64,000 nt of DNA, from assembly GCF_007565055.1 (NCBI RefSeq), contig NC_044567.1:45063980-45127979 (forward strand), given 5' to 3'. Both the position numbers and the translations under genes were made by a program. Numbering within the stretch: position 1 is the stretch's first letter; the number at the start of each line of letters is the position of its first letter. A model generated the notes under the pieces. The model did not search any database. It saw only the letters and a program-made list of their open reading frames with translations, and was not told where the DNA came from. This stretch comes from Rhinopithecus roxellana (lineage: Eukaryota; Chordata; Mammalia; Primates; Cercopithecidae). Shown here piece by piece: positions 31,870 to 42,680 of the stretch.

Positions 31870-32768
31870 CCACAGCTGTGGTCGCACATGTCACATGCAC
31901 ACAGCTTCAACTGAAATTAGAAGTGGGCCAACAGGACAGACATAACGTAAACAGCACAGGTTTCTGCTACACCACTCAACAAGTTATTGAATTGAATTCA
32001 ATAAATATTAGATGAATCCTCAGAGTTCCAAGATGTGGTAGGACGTGGGTAGAAGGGGAAGAATGGGAAGGAGATGTCATCAGCCCTGGTGAGAAAGGGC
32101 CCAGAACTCAGGTGTGCCAGAGTTCAATCCTGCCCTGACCCATTTAAGCGACTCTTGGCCAGGAAGCTGGATGTCTCACCTTTAGCTTCACAGTAACCCA
32201 CATAGAACTCAGAGAGCTCCAGACGGCCTGCCTGGAGATGTGTGCCCTCCGGCCAGATGCTGTCAGCTCCAGTAGCCGTCACCTGCTTGGGTATCACTGC
32301 TAAGTGGGTCAGCATTTGCCAGCCATTCTGCCGATTAATGGTGTGTCAAGTGGCTGTCTCATGGTGGCTGGGGCACTGTGACTCAAGCTTGGGAAACGCT
32401 GTAGAACCAGCAGAGAGCTCATCTCGCGGGCAGAGGGGGACTCTGAGAGCATTAAATCTCAGTTGCTACTGTTTGGGGTGCCCATGAACTCTTCGCAGCA
32501 GGATGTCCATTGCTCGGTCTCCCCTCTCTGCTTCCTCCAGTGTCCCCTATGAAGGACACCTTTGAAGTGAGGGATGAGATGTAATGAAGCTAGATACAAA
32601 ATTAATCAAATATGACACGAGAATTGATGTGGAATGCAATCCCATCAGCAGATGATTCACCTCCTTGGAGTGGAGTTGTTTGCAGCATTTCTGAAGGACT
32701 CACACTATGAGCAACATCAAGGATTATTTTTCAGAAAGAGGACTGCAGACACAGAACACAGTTACTAA
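31870..32768. other. Unique sequence, no gene seen
   Basis: No repeat or exon recognised. The short frames on both strands lack homology that I can name. Confidence 0.4.
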
Positions 32769-33079
32769 GGGCCAGGTGCAGTGGCTCACATCTGTAATCC
32801 CAGCACTTTGGGAGGCCAAGGTGGGTGGATCACTTGAGGTTAGGAGTTCGAAACCAGGCTGGCCAACGTGGTGAAACCCCATCTTTACTAAAAGTACAAA
32901 ATAAGCCAGGCTTGGTGGTGCATGCCTGAAATCCCAGCTACTCCAGAGGCAGAGGCAGGAGAATCACTTGAACCCGGGAGGTGGAGGTTGCAGCGAGCTG
33001 AGATCGAACCACTGGACTCCAGCCTGGGCAACAGGAGTGAAACTCTTTCTCGAAAAAAAAAAAAGAAAAAAGAAAAAAA
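32769..33079 (+). mobile_element. AluS-type SINE
   Basis: Sense Alu, GGCCAGGTGCAGTGG to an A/GA-rich tail (33053-33079). The flanking repeat is weak (TTACTAAGG and TCACTCAGG). Confidence 0.92.
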
Positions 33080-33170
33080 ATCACTCAGGAGGGTGCGTCT
33101 AATATTTAAATGCACTGAGATTCTTACATGTTGATTTTTCTTGTTTTGCTCTAATTATAAGAAACGTCTA

Positions 33171-33456
33171 GGCCAGGGACAGTAGCTCACGCCTGTAATC
33201 CCAGCACTTTGGGAGGCCAAGGCAGGTGGATCATCTGAAGTTGGAAGTTCGAGACCAGCCTGATCAACATAGAGAAACCCCGTCTCTACTAAAAATACAA
33301 AAAATTAGTCAGGCATGGTGGCACATGCCTGTAATCCCAGCTACTCAGGAGGCTGAGGCAGGAGAATCACTTGAACCCAGGAGGTGGTGGTTGCAGTGAG
33401 CTGAGATTGCACCACTGCACTCCAGCCTAGGCAACGAAAGCAAAACTCCATCACAA

Positions 33457-33495
<39 letters not shown>

Positions 33496-33496
33496 G
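33171..33496 (+). mobile_element. AluS-type SINE with AAT tail
   Basis: Sense Alu ending in about twelve AAT units (33457-33490). TSD AAGAAACGTCTA at 33159-33170 and AAGAAATGTCTA at 33497-33508. Confidence 0.94.
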
Positions 33497-33534
33497 AAGA
33501 AATGTCTAAAGATGACTTCAAAGAATTTGATTGC

Positions 33535-33640
33535 TATGTATTAGAGCAGAAGTCATTCATTTATTTGTTCATTCATTCAGCACTAAAACTAAGCACCTAC
33601 TGTGTGCCTGACCCTGTACTATGCACAGAAGCAAGCCAAC
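33535..33640 (-). repeat. L2-like fragment, antisense
   Basis: TTCATTCATTCAGCACTAA and AAGCACCTACTGTGTGCCTG match the complement of the L2 end or a related ancient repeat. Confidence 0.5.
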
Positions 33641-33658
33641 CAAAACAGTAATAGTCTG

Positions 33659-33955
33659 GGTTGGGCACGGTGGCTCATGCCCATAACCCTAGCACTTTGG
33701 GAGGCTGAGACGGGTGGATTACCTGAGATCAAGAGTTCGAGACTAGCCTGACCAACATGGTGAAACTCCTCCACTAAAAATACAAAATTAGTCAGGTGTA
33801 GTGGCATGCACCTGTAATCCCAGCTACTCGGGAGGCCGAGGCAGGAGAATTGCTTGAACCCAGGAAGCAGAGGTTGCAGTAAGCCAAGATTATACCACTA
33901 CACTCCAGCCTGGGCGAGAGAGTGAGACACCATCTCAAATAATAATAATAATAAT
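33659..33955 (+). mobile_element. AluS-type SINE
   Basis: Sense Alu from GGTTGGGCACGGTGG to an AAT-rich tail. AACAGTAATAG and AACAGTAGTTG flank it as a likely target duplication. Confidence 0.92.
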
Positions 33956-34004
33956 AACAGTAGTTGCAGTGACAGTAGCAGTTGTTGTTATTGTTGCAGT
34001 TGTT
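33956..34004. repeat. GTT/CAGTA-rich tract
   Basis: AGTAGTTGCAGTGACAGTAG, then GTTGTTGTTATTGTTGC: an imperfect trinucleotide run. Confidence 0.7.
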
Positions 34005-34210
34005 AACTAATATTAATTGAAGATTTACCATGTGCTAGACTTTGGGCTAAGCACTTTGTAAGCGCCGTCTTATTTAAGTCTTACATAACCTATGAAGTAG
34101 CCGCTATGAGTGTCCCCATTTTACAGATGAGGAAACTGAGTCACAAAGCAGTGAAGTAACCTTCCCAGAGTCAAGCAAGTAGTGAGTGGTAAAGTTCGTA
34201 GCACAGGGCC
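34005..34210 (-). repeat. MIR SINE
   Basis: Antisense MIR: CATGTGCTAGACTTTGGGC, CCCCATTTTACAGATGAGG, AAACTGAGTCACAAAGCAG, GTCAAGCAAGTAGTGAGTG. Confidence 0.9.
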
Positions 34211-34471
34211 ATTCAGATCTTCTCGCCTTGTGATTTAAATTTTGAACAGAATGACTACAAGTTTCAAATATGCTTTGGAATTTATCCCCCAAGCGTGACT
34301 GAACAAGACTTCTTCTGGCACTGCCCTGGTCGTTTTTCATGCCAAGCCTGGATCTTCAGCCTTCCCTTCCATCCTTCAACACCCCCTACCTTCTGTCAGT
34401 GCATCCTGCATTGCTTAAGTTAGCCAGAGTGGGCTTCTGTTGCTTACACTCAGAGAAAATTAACCAGGACA

Positions 34472-34770
34472 GCTGGGCGCGGTGGCTCACTCCTGTAATC
34501 CCAGCACTTTGGGAGGCTGAGGTGGGCAGATCACGAAGTCAGGAGATCGAGACCATCCTGGCTAACATGGTGAAACCCCATCTCTATAAAAATACAAAAA
34601 ATTAGCCGGGCGTGGTGGCGGGCGCCTGTAGTCCCAGCTACTCGGGAGGCTGAGGCAGGAGAATGGCATGAACCTGGGAGGCGGAGCTTGCAGTGAGCTG
34701 AGATTGTGCCACTGCACTCCAGCCTGGGCAACAGAGCAAGACTCCTCTCAAAAAAAAAAGAAAAAGAAAA
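34472..34770 (+). mobile_element. AluY-type SINE
   Basis: Sense AluY (GAGATCGAGACCATCCTGG, GGCGGAGCTTGCAGTGAGC). Perfect 18-bp TSD AGAAAATTAACCAGGACA at 34454-34471 and 34771-34788. Confidence 0.97.
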
Positions 34771-34914
34771 AGAAAATTAACCAGGACAAGTAGTGAACTC
34801 CCCATGATAGGAATATAGGAGAGCAGAAGCTGCGGGAGTATGCGGTGGGCTACAAAGAAGGGATTCACGTGAAATGGTGTATCAGTTACATTCTCCAACG
34901 ATGGCTGCAAAAAT

Positions 34915-35790
34915 GTCTCTTGTCCCACGTCCTCTTCTAACCTTGCCACTTACCCACTGAGTGGTGAGATCAGTATCCTCTTCCCTTGAACCTAGAAAGA
35001 CTTGTGACTGCCTCAGCCAAAGCAGCATGACAGAGGTAACATTATGTAACCTACAATGCTATATAGCAAAGCACCATACCCTCTGCCCTGCCTTTTTGGG
35101 ATGCTCTCTCTCTCTCTCTCTTTTTTGAGACAGAGTTTCGCTCTTGTTGCCCAGGCTGGAGTACAATGGCGGGATCTTGGCTCACTGCAACCTCCGCCTT
35201 CTGGGTTCAAGTGATCCTCCTGCCTCAGCCTCCCAAGTAGCTGGGATTACAGGTGAATGCCACCACGCCCAGCTAAGTTTTGTATTTTTAGTAGAGATGG
35301 AGTTTCACCATGTTAGCCAGGCTGGTCTCGAACTCCTGACCTCAGGTGATTCGCCCACCTTGGCCTCCCAAAGTGCTGGGATTACAGGTGTGAGCCACTG
35401 ATCCTGGCCGGGATGCTTACTCTTAAAACCCCATCACCATGCTGTGTGCCATCCCAAACTAGCCCATGCAGAGCAATCACATGGGGAAGCCAAGTAGAGG
35501 CACTCTGTCCATCTGGCTCTGTCTGATGGTCAGCTTTAGATATTATATATCAACCTCCAGATGTAAGTGAAGACATTTCCAAATGACTCCAGCCCAAAGC
35601 TATCAAATGACACCCCCTGCCCAACACCTGCCTTCAAATCTTTCCAGTGGAGGCCCCAGACACTATGGGGCAGAGACACACCATCCCCACTGGGTCCTGT
35701 CCAAATTCCTAACCTACAGAATCTGTAAACATAATAAAAATGGCTGCATGACACCGCTCAGTTTTGCAGCAATAGCGACTAGAACTGATG
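34915..35790 (+). repeat. Ancient LTR-like repeat split by Alu
   Basis: GAACCTAGAAAGACTTGTGA, TTTTTGGGATGCTC, then after the Alu CCATGCTGTGTGCC, ACAGAATCTGTAAACATAAT and AAAATGGCTG. The order is that of a common old mammalian LTR-like repeat whose name I am unsure of. Confidence 0.45.
35106..35409 (-). mobile_element. AluS-type SINE with TC tract
   Basis: Antisense Alu with CT repeats at the tail (35104-35120). TSD GGGATGCT at 35098-35105 and 35410-35417. Confidence 0.92.
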
Positions 35791-36470
35791 GATGAAGAGA
35801 CCAGCCCATCCTAGAAACTGTTATCCCAGGAACTTCCCCCAGGAACTACTCCCCACACCCACAAATATGCCAAAGCAGGGGTTCTCATTGCTGTTGACTT
35901 TTCCACTCTGGGCAGCCTAAGGCTTCAGAGGCCAGAGTCTGGGTGACACTTCAAGCCCAGGATCTGAAAAACTAAGCCCATGTGCTCAGCAGACAACCCA
36001 TTTGCTGGGACAAAGTTTCAGGTGTCAACCGGGAAAAAGCACCTTCTGGGGAAGTATCTCATTTAGAAACTAGAGGAACAAGAGGTGAATCATAAATCCC
36101 CCTGAAGGGTGCATCCTATTTGTTATTCAGGGAAGGATCATTTGTATCTAAGGAACATCAAACAAACCAACAGAGCCTCCCTTTTGGGCCATGGAGAGAC
36201 AGAGCAGGTAAAATAAACAGGGTATGCAAAAATGATAGCATCAGGAAGTTATCTAGAGAGAAACAAAATGTCCTGAGCCAGCTGAGAATTTCATTAAAGT
36301 AAGTCTTCAGTAACGGTAATGCTCTGTTCCTGTCACCACTGCAATCTGGCCATCTCTCTCCTGAAAATGGAATGGTGTTTATGCTGAGGACAAGGACAAT
36401 CCAGACACTCTCTGTCTCTGTCGTGTATGTGTGTGTGTCCATCCCCAGACCTCTGTCACCGTGCCCTTGT
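35791..36470. other. Unique sequence, no gene seen
   Basis: No repeat that I can name. GTGTATGTGTGTGTGTCC at 36423 is a short TG run. Confidence 0.4.
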
Positions 36471-36584
36471 CTGTGAGTTGTGGCTAAGAGGACAAACTCC
36501 TGAGTCAGGATACCCGGGTCTAAATCCTATGTGGCCTCGGGAACGTTACCCATCCCCTCTTGAACTCAGTTTTCCCATCTGTTA

Positions 36585-36596
36585 AAAAGAGAGAGG

Positions 36597-36643
<47 letters not shown>

Positions 36644-36645
36644 AG
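36585..36645. repeat. GA microsatellite
   Basis: More than 15 consecutive GA units, with a shorter GA run (36862-36878) on the far side of the Alu. Confidence 0.92.
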
Positions 36646-36651
36646 AAGCAA

Positions 36652-36861
36652 GCCCTGGCAACGTAGAAAGATCCCATCTCTACAAAAATAAAATTCACAA
36701 AATAGCCAGGCATGGTAGCATGCATCAATAGTCCCAGCTACTCAGGAGGCAGAAGTGGGAGGATCACTTGAGCCCAGGAGGTCAAGGCTGCAGTGAGCTG
36801 TGATTGCACCACTGCACTACAGCCTGAGCAACAGGGCAAGGTCCTGTCTCAAAATTTAAAA
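36652..36861 (+). mobile_element. AluJ-type SINE, 5' truncated
   Basis: Sense Alu from the left-arm end (CCCTGGCAACGTAG) through the right arm (GAGCCCAGGAGGTCAAGGCT). The GA tracts on both sides look like an expanded target duplication of AAAAAGAGAGAG. Confidence 0.85.
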
Positions 36862-36960
36862 AGAGAGAGAGAGAGAGAATTATAATAATATCTACTTTGT
36901 TGGGTTGTTGTGGGATTTAATCTACTATTAGCACAGACCATGACATTCAAGGAATTTCAG

Positions 36961-37229
36961 TTTTATTGTTTTCTCATTATACTGAGTGATTTTCTGGGCC
37001 TGTATGGGTATCTTGGTTGAGGGGGTCCCACGTACCTGTGTGTATATATAATTTCTGTTTCTGTGTGACGGCCTTTCCTTCCTTCTCCACACCCAACAAT
37101 TCCTCTTCTCTGGATGAACAGAGAGTTAGAAACCACCAAAGTGCCATGAAAGAACCAAGAAAAATGTGAGCCCAACTGGTTTGTGGTAAGTCTGGTAAGA
37201 AATGCCAGTTTCTATAATTACCAACCTCA
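36961..37229. other. Unique sequence, no gene seen
   Basis: No repeat or exon recognised. Confidence 0.4.
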
Positions 37230-37393
37230 AAATTTCAATGATTGAACACGGAGTGGTTTCTTATTCCTGTCACAACTTGGAACAAGATAAGACATTGTCC
37301 CTGAGGGCTCTCCTCCAAGCGGGGACTCGGGGATTTAAGTTCCAGCTGTCTTAGAAAACCACCATTCTGGAAGCCTGGAGGGTTGAGTGGGAT

Positions 37394-37399
<6 letters not shown>

Positions 37400-37426
<27 letters not shown>

Positions 37427-38076
37427 TCTTCACTGTCATACTTTACTAAAATACAAAATAATAATAATAAAATTCCGTTTCTTTTCTTTTTCTTTCTTTC
37501 TCTCTTTTTTTTTTTTTTTTTTTTTTGTTTGTTTGTTTGTTTGTTTTTGAGATGGAGTCTTGCTCTGTCGCCAGGCTGGAATGCAGTGGTGCAATCTCAG
37601 CTCATGGCAACCTCCCCCTCCCGGGATCAAGCGATTCTCCCGCCTCAGTCTCCTGAGTAGCTGGGATTACAGATGCCGGCCACTATGCCCAGATAATTTT
37701 TTGTATTTTTAGTAGAGATGGGGTTTCACCATGTTGGCCAGGCTGGCTCGAACTCCTGACCTGATTATCCACCTGCCTTGGCCTCCCAAAGTGCAGGGAT
37801 TACAGGCGTGAGCCGCCGTGCCCAGCCAAAATTCCGTTTAAGTCTTTGATGAAGCAATAACAAATATGAATATTATTAAATGTCAACCAGTTAATACATA
37901 CCTTTCTAATGTTCTATGTGATTCAATGAGTGATACACATGAGACACTTTTACATATCAAAGTACAATGGTGTTCTTGAGGAGAAGCACTTTTGACTTTG
38001 TGGAAGTTGCAAGTTTAACTAATTACTTTTTTAGTGGATCACCATTTTCACTTGCAAAAACCATGACAGGAAATTA
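37400..38076 (-). pseudogene. Short poly(A)-tailed retrocopy, parent unknown
   Basis: On the minus strand a segment of about 290 nt (38076 to 37425, minus the Alu) ends in AATAAA (plus strand TTTATT, 37422-37427) immediately followed by about 30 A (T run 37395-37424). TGGGATGTTTTT is duplicated at 37388-37399 and 38077-38088, and the host repeat is continuous across the site. This is the signature of L1-mediated retroposition of a polyadenylated transcript's 3' end. I do not recognise the transcript and no convincing coding frame is present. Confidence 0.75.
37481..37827 (-). mobile_element. AluS-type SINE
   Basis: Antisense Alu with a TTTC/TTTG tail (37481-37548). Perfect TSD AAAATTCCGTTT at 37469-37480 and 37828-37839. 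It inserted into the retrocopy. Confidence 0.95.
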
Positions 38077-38170
38077 TGGGATGTTTTTAGCTCAATCCTA
38101 GAAAAGACTTACATCACTTCTGCCCATACTCCGCTGGTTAGTACTTAATGTGTGATAGACAATAACATTG

Positions 38171-38407
38171 ACTTTGCCACACAGAAATGTCACTTTCAGT
38201 TGGTAAAGAAAGGTAGCGCCTATTAGGACTCAGAACCATTGTATTTTCCATGTTGTTACTCCTGGGGTGGGAGGTGTTACTAAAAACTCTGGTCTTCATC
38301 CACTTCCTCCTCTCTATCCTGCCCTAGACCAGGACACTATCCGCTCTTTCTAGAACTGCACAATATCTGCCCATTGTTCTCCCTGCCCCGAGGCCATTTC
38401 TTTTCCA
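38171..38407. other. Unique sequence, no gene seen
   Basis: No repeat or coding signature recognised. Confidence 0.35.
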
Positions 38408-38676
38408 ATGCGGCCGATATCATTTGAATGTTGTGTCCTCTCCACATCTCATGTTGAAAGGTGACCTCCAGTGTTGGAGGTGGGCATGGTGGGTGTTCGG
38501 ATCATGGGGGCAGATACCTCATGAATGGTTTTGTGCTGTTCTTGCAGTTGTGAGTGAGTTCTCACTCTATGAATTCACATTAGATCTGGTTGTTGAAAAG
38601 AGCCCAACACCTCCTCCCTCTCTCTTGCTCCCTCTCTCACCATGTGACACATTGGCTCCCATTCACCTTCCACCAT

Positions 38677-38750
38677 GACTGTAAGCTTCCCCAGGCCCTC
38701 ACCAGGAGCATTTGACTGTAAGCTTCCCGAGGCCCTCACCAGGAGCATTT
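38677..38750. repeat. 37-bp tandem duplication in MST LTR
   Basis: The unit starting GACTGTAAGCTTCCC and ending AGGAGCATTT occurs at 38677-38713 and 38714-38750 with one mismatch (CCCCA/CCCGA). Confidence 0.95.
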
Positions 38751-38815
38751 GCCAGCACTATGCTTCGTGTACAGCCTGCAGACCTGTGAGCCAAATAAAC
38801 CTCTTTTCTTTATAC

Positions 38816-39005
38816 AATTTTTTCAAGATGGAGTTTTGCTCTTGTTGCCCAAGCTGAAGTGCAATGGCATGATCTCAGCTCACTGCAACCTTTGCCTCCT
38901 GGGTTCAAGTGATTCTCCTGCCTCAGTGTCCTGAGTAGCTGGGATTACAGGTGCCCACCAACCCGTCCAGCTAATTTTTTGTATGTTTAGTGGGGTTTCA
39001 CCATT
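38816..39005 (-). mobile_element. Alu fragment in MST LTR
   Basis: Antisense Alu retaining the right arm and linker only (TTTTGCTCTTGTTGCC to TTAGTGGGGTTTCACC). TTTATA-like repeats flank it. Confidence 0.85.
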
Positions 39006-39145
39006 TATTTATAAATTACCCAGTCTCAGGTATTCCTGTATAGCAATGCAAAGGGATTATAACACAGCAGCCGAGTCAACTAAAATGGAGATTCGAGCCC
39101 TCCCTCTCATATACAATAGTTGACTCTTAGAAGTGGAGTCAAACC

Positions 39146-39439
39146 TGGCCTAGCACAGTGGCTCACGCCTGTAATCCCAGCACTTTGGGAGGCCAAGGCA
39201 GGCGGATCATGAGGTCAGGAGATCAAGACCATCCTGGCTAACACAGTGAAACCCCGTCTCTACTAAAAATACAAAAAATTAGCCGGGCATGGTGGTGGGT
39301 GCCTGTAGTCCCAGTTACTCAGAAGACTGAGGCAGGAGAATGGCATGAACCCAGGAGGCAGAGCTTGCAGTGAGCTGAGATCGCACCGCTGCACTCCAGC
39401 CTGGATGACAGAGCAAGACTCCGTCTCCAAAAAAAAAAG
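39146..39439 (+). mobile_element. AluY-type SINE
   Basis: Sense AluY with a short A tail. TSD AGAAGTGGAGTCAAACC at 39129-39145 and AGAAGTGAAGTCAAACC at 39440-39456. Confidence 0.95.
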
Positions 39440-39559
39440 AGAAGTGAAGTCAAACCCTTGAGCTTACAAGGCCTTCCCTGCCAACCCTCCTCCTGCTCAT
39501 CTCTCTCTACTCTTCTCTTTGAACTCTGGGTTCCAATTCGACTTCAACAGTTCCTCAAC

Positions 39560-39945
39560 TTCACTGTGTTGTTCTAATCTCTGTGCCACATTTGGTGCCT
39601 CTGCCCGAGACACACCTTCCCTTCCCACCCACCTCTGGCTCCTCTAGCTGCATAATTCCTGCCCATTGTTCAAACCTCACCTTGAAATTGGCTCCACAAC
39701 CCCAAACTGGATTAGGTCTCCTCTTCTTCCCTCCCATGGCACTTTATCCTATACCTCATTCCTCTTCATCGTTAAGCTACCTTGGATTCCCACTAAATTC
39801 TAAATTCCAAGCTCCAAGAGGACAAGCGATGTGTCTATAGCCCATTCACTGCTGTCTCCCCAGCAGCAATAACAGTGCCTACCACGTAGTGTCTCCCATG
39901 TATTTTTGGTACCTAAACCAGGACTTTGCACACAGAAGAGAAAAA
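39560..39945 (+). repeat. L2 LINE 3' region
   Basis: Sense L2: CCCATTGTTCAAACCTCACC, CACTAAATTCTAAATTCCAA, GCTCCAAGAGGACAAGCG, TCTCCCCAGCAGCAATAAC. Confidence 0.75.
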
Positions 39946-40789
39946 AGGAGGAATTGACTCATATTAACGAGTAAAATAAAAAAATTATTTTTCGTCTTCA
40001 TCCACCAACTTCAACAGTACATGAAACCAGTCAGTATGTGAGTCAGAAATGAGCCAGAGGTGATGCTGGGATCCAGATGCAGTTGTGAGTTGTGTGATGG
40101 GATCTGTTTCAGGCCCTGGGATTATCAAAGGCATCCCTGCGGAGTCATGGGCTCATTAAGCAGACCCTAGGGAGAGTCACGCATTTTCTTCAGAAATCCC
40201 ACCCTCTGTGGTAGTTAATTAGTCTTAGCTTAAGGTAATTGGCTTTTCTCCTCAGGGCAATATTATCTGAGACCTAAACCAGCATCAGCTGCCCAGGAGC
40301 CAGCAGCTGTCCAAGACTCCAGTGTCTTTCCAGAGGTAGGTGGGGAAGAAGCCAAAAGAGAGTGTTTCTTCAGATCACAGAGGGAAGAGAGATTGGGAAT
40401 TCACAGGACATTTTCCTGAACATGAAGGGAAAGAAAGTCAAACAAAGCAATAGCTTGGCAACAGATGGTGAGCAAAATCAGTTGGGAAAATCTCTTTTGG
40501 GGTTGAAAGGAAAAACTGCAGAGATGCCTCTATCGAGGGTGTCACTGACTCCCACCTGCCTGGGACATCTTTATTTTCTAGCCTAAAATGTTTCATCTGA
40601 GGGAAGATCAAATCCAAAGAGCTGTCTCGCACCTTTCATCTGAACCAGCATGAACATGTCTCAGAAGGCACAGAAATAAAAGCTCCATAGAGTCTTAGCT
40701 CAGTCACCATTCGGGACCAACCTTAGGAAGCAGGGTGCTGGGGATGGGGGTGCTGGTTTCCATCATAGATACTTCAGAGCTGCACCATG
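39946..40789. other. Unique sequence, possible conserved segment
   Basis: No gene recognised. 40190-40275 (GTAGTTAATTAGTC, AAGGTAATTGGC) has homeodomain-like TAAT strings. A 74-codon plus-strand frame (40362-40586) has no known relatives that I can name. Confidence 0.35.
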
Positions 40790-41160
40790 AGTTATGACAT
40801 GGGCAGAAGGTGGTCAGCCTCCTCATGGCAGGCCAGGATTGGGAGGACTATTGCCCAGACACAGATCCACATCACAAAAGTTACCAGAGGACAACCACAA
40901 ACTGTCTCCATCTATGCAAGGGCTTCCCAAACCTCTGCCAAACATGGGTCACCTAAGCCATATGACATCATGTACTTCTTTATAAGATGCATTGAGAATG
41001 GCAAAACATCATTTCTGTGGTATGCATGAGAAAATATCAGACAAACCCAAGTTAAGTGACGATCTACAAAAAAACTGGCCATTTCTCTTCAAACTTACCA
41101 AGATCATGAAAGATAAAGATGTAAGAATTGTCACAGTGTGGAGGAAATTAAATAGCTAGG
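40790..41160 (+). mobile_element. L1M-like 3' UTR fragment
   Basis: AAAACTGGCCATTTCTC, ACCAAGATCATGAAAGATAA and AATTGTCACAGTGTGGAGGA resemble the 3' UTR of old L1M elements. The 5' part of the call is uncertain. Confidence 0.45.
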
Positions 41161-41164
41161 ACTA

Positions 41165-41450
41165 CTGCAGTAGTCCATTCTCACATTGTTACAAAGAAAT
41201 ACCTGAGACTGGGTGATTTATAAAGAAAAGAGGTTTCATTGGCTCATGGTTCTGCAGGCTGTACAGGAAGCATGGCTGGTGGGGAGCAGGTCTCAAGAAA
41301 CTTACAATCATAGTGGAAGGTGAAGCAGAAGCAGACACGTCATCACATGGCTGGAGGAGGAGGAAGAGAGGAGCAGGAGGTACTGCACAGTTTTAAACAA
41401 CCAGATCTCATGAGAACTCTATCACAAGAACAGCACCAAAGGGGGAAATC
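41165..41450 (-). mobile_element. THE1/MST-type LTR fragment, antisense
   Basis: GAGACTGGGTGATTTATAAA, TCATAGTGGAAGGTGAAGC and CACAAGAACAGCACCAAAGG follow the antisense MaLR LTR order. The LTR 5' end is missing. Confidence 0.85.
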
Positions 41451-41737
41451 TCTGGTACCACCTAAAATCACATACCACTCTGGGAAAACACTGCTTTTTG
41501 AAACCTCATGGTGAGGTTTGAAGACTGTGGGGCTATAGAACAAGAATCAGAACTTCTGCTGCAGTAAAGAGTCATCCTCAAAGTAATATCCCTGTTGTGG
41601 GGAGACAGCAGTTGTCATATAGTGAAGGTGAGAGTGTAAATTGGTTCAACATTTTGAACATACTCTTTGACCCAGTAATTTTTCCTTCCAGGTACTTGTC
41701 CTACAATATAATTATGAGTCATTACAATGTTGTTGTA

Positions 41738-41971
41738 CAGGTTGAGCATCCCAAATCCAAAATCATCATTTAATGCTTCAAAATTCAAAACTTTTTGAGT
41801 ACCAACATGACACTCAAAGGTAAATGCTCATTGAAATATTTCAGATTTCAGATTTCTGGATTTGGGATGCTCAACTAGTAAGTGTATAATGCAAATATGC
41901 CAAAATCCAAAAAAAAATCTGAACTCCAAAACATTTCTGGTCCCAAGCACCAGATAAGGGATATTCAACCT
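41738..41971. mobile_element. Tigger-type DNA transposon MITE
   Basis: 234 bp with inverted ends: CAGGTTGAGCATCCC on the left and GGGATATTCAACCTA on the right. GGGATGCTCAACTAG in the middle makes the left half self-complementary. TA dinucleotides flank it, fitting TcMar-Tigger insertion. It has no coding capacity. Confidence 0.85.
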
Positions 41972-42177
41972 ATAATAGGAAAAGACAGAAGCAACCTAAC
42001 CATCCATCAGTAAGGAACATCCTATAAGATGGAATATTATACAGCCATTAAAATTGAGAGACATGTACATGTACCAATACAGAGCAATTTCCAACACACA
42101 TTATGTGAAGAAAGCAAGGTGCCCAATATTGTATATATATTCCTACACAGTTTAGAAAAAAGTAAACATATATATTG

Positions 42178-42680
42178 TATCAGTTAGCAATTGCTACATG
42201 ACAAACATCCCCAAAACTCAATGACATGCAACAAGAAGTATTATTTTCAGGCTCAAAGGTGTGCCATCAGTTGGGACAGTTTTCTTTTTCTTCTACTCTC
42301 CCATAGATAGGCTGGAGTGGCTCCAATCCACAACTCTCATTCTTCTGGGACCAGCTAGCTAGCTAGGGCTTGTTCCTCTCATGGTCATGGCAGAAGCACA
42401 GATTTCTACTGTGCTATAAGGATGTACTGTATTCTTGAAAATTATGCTGAGAGAGTACATTTTAAGTGTTCTTACCATAAAAAATGGTAAGGATGTGAAG
42501 TAATGCATATGTTAAATAACTCAATTTAGTCATTCCACAAGTATAGTGAAATATACTATATTTCAAATCTTTGTTCGTGTCACACCTGTTCATATCCCAT
42601 TAGCCAGAGTAAGTCATGGCCAAGTCCAACACCAATGGGGCCAGGAAGCATATTCCTGGGAGGATGAGAAGGAAAGTGGA
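42178..42680 (-). mobile_element. MLT1-type MaLR LTR, antisense
   Basis: TGTATCAGTTAGCAATTGCT and CATGACAAACATCCCCAAAA start the complement of an old MLT1 LTR. Later parts are degenerate and the right boundary is approximate. Confidence 0.65.

Larger units (their letters stand above)
36475..36960 (+). repeat. MIR SINE split by AluJ at a GA tract
   Basis: The sense MIR (GAGTCAGGATACCCGGGTCT, CCATCTGTTAAAAAGAG) stops at a GA tract (36585-36640) and resumes after the Alu with AATTATAATAATATCTACTT and GGGTTGTTGTGGGATTTAAT. Confidence 0.8.
37230..38170 (+). repeat. Ancient mammalian repeat split by a retrocopy
   Basis: GGTTTCTTATTCCTGTCAC, CTCCTCCAAGCGGGGACTCG and GGAAGCCTGGAGGGTTGAG continue after the insertion with TTTTTAGCTCAATCC and ACATCACTTCTGCCCATAC. 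This is a common old repeat that I cannot name. Confidence 0.5.
38408..39064 (+). mobile_element. MST-type MaLR LTR
   Basis: Sense LTR: GATATCATTTGAATGTTGTG start, CTTCCACCATGACTGTAAG, CCAAATAAACCTCTTTTC (poly(A) signal), and after the Alu AAATTACCCAGTCTCAGG. It ends GGGATTATAACACA. A tandem duplication and an Alu enlarge it. Confidence 0.88.
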
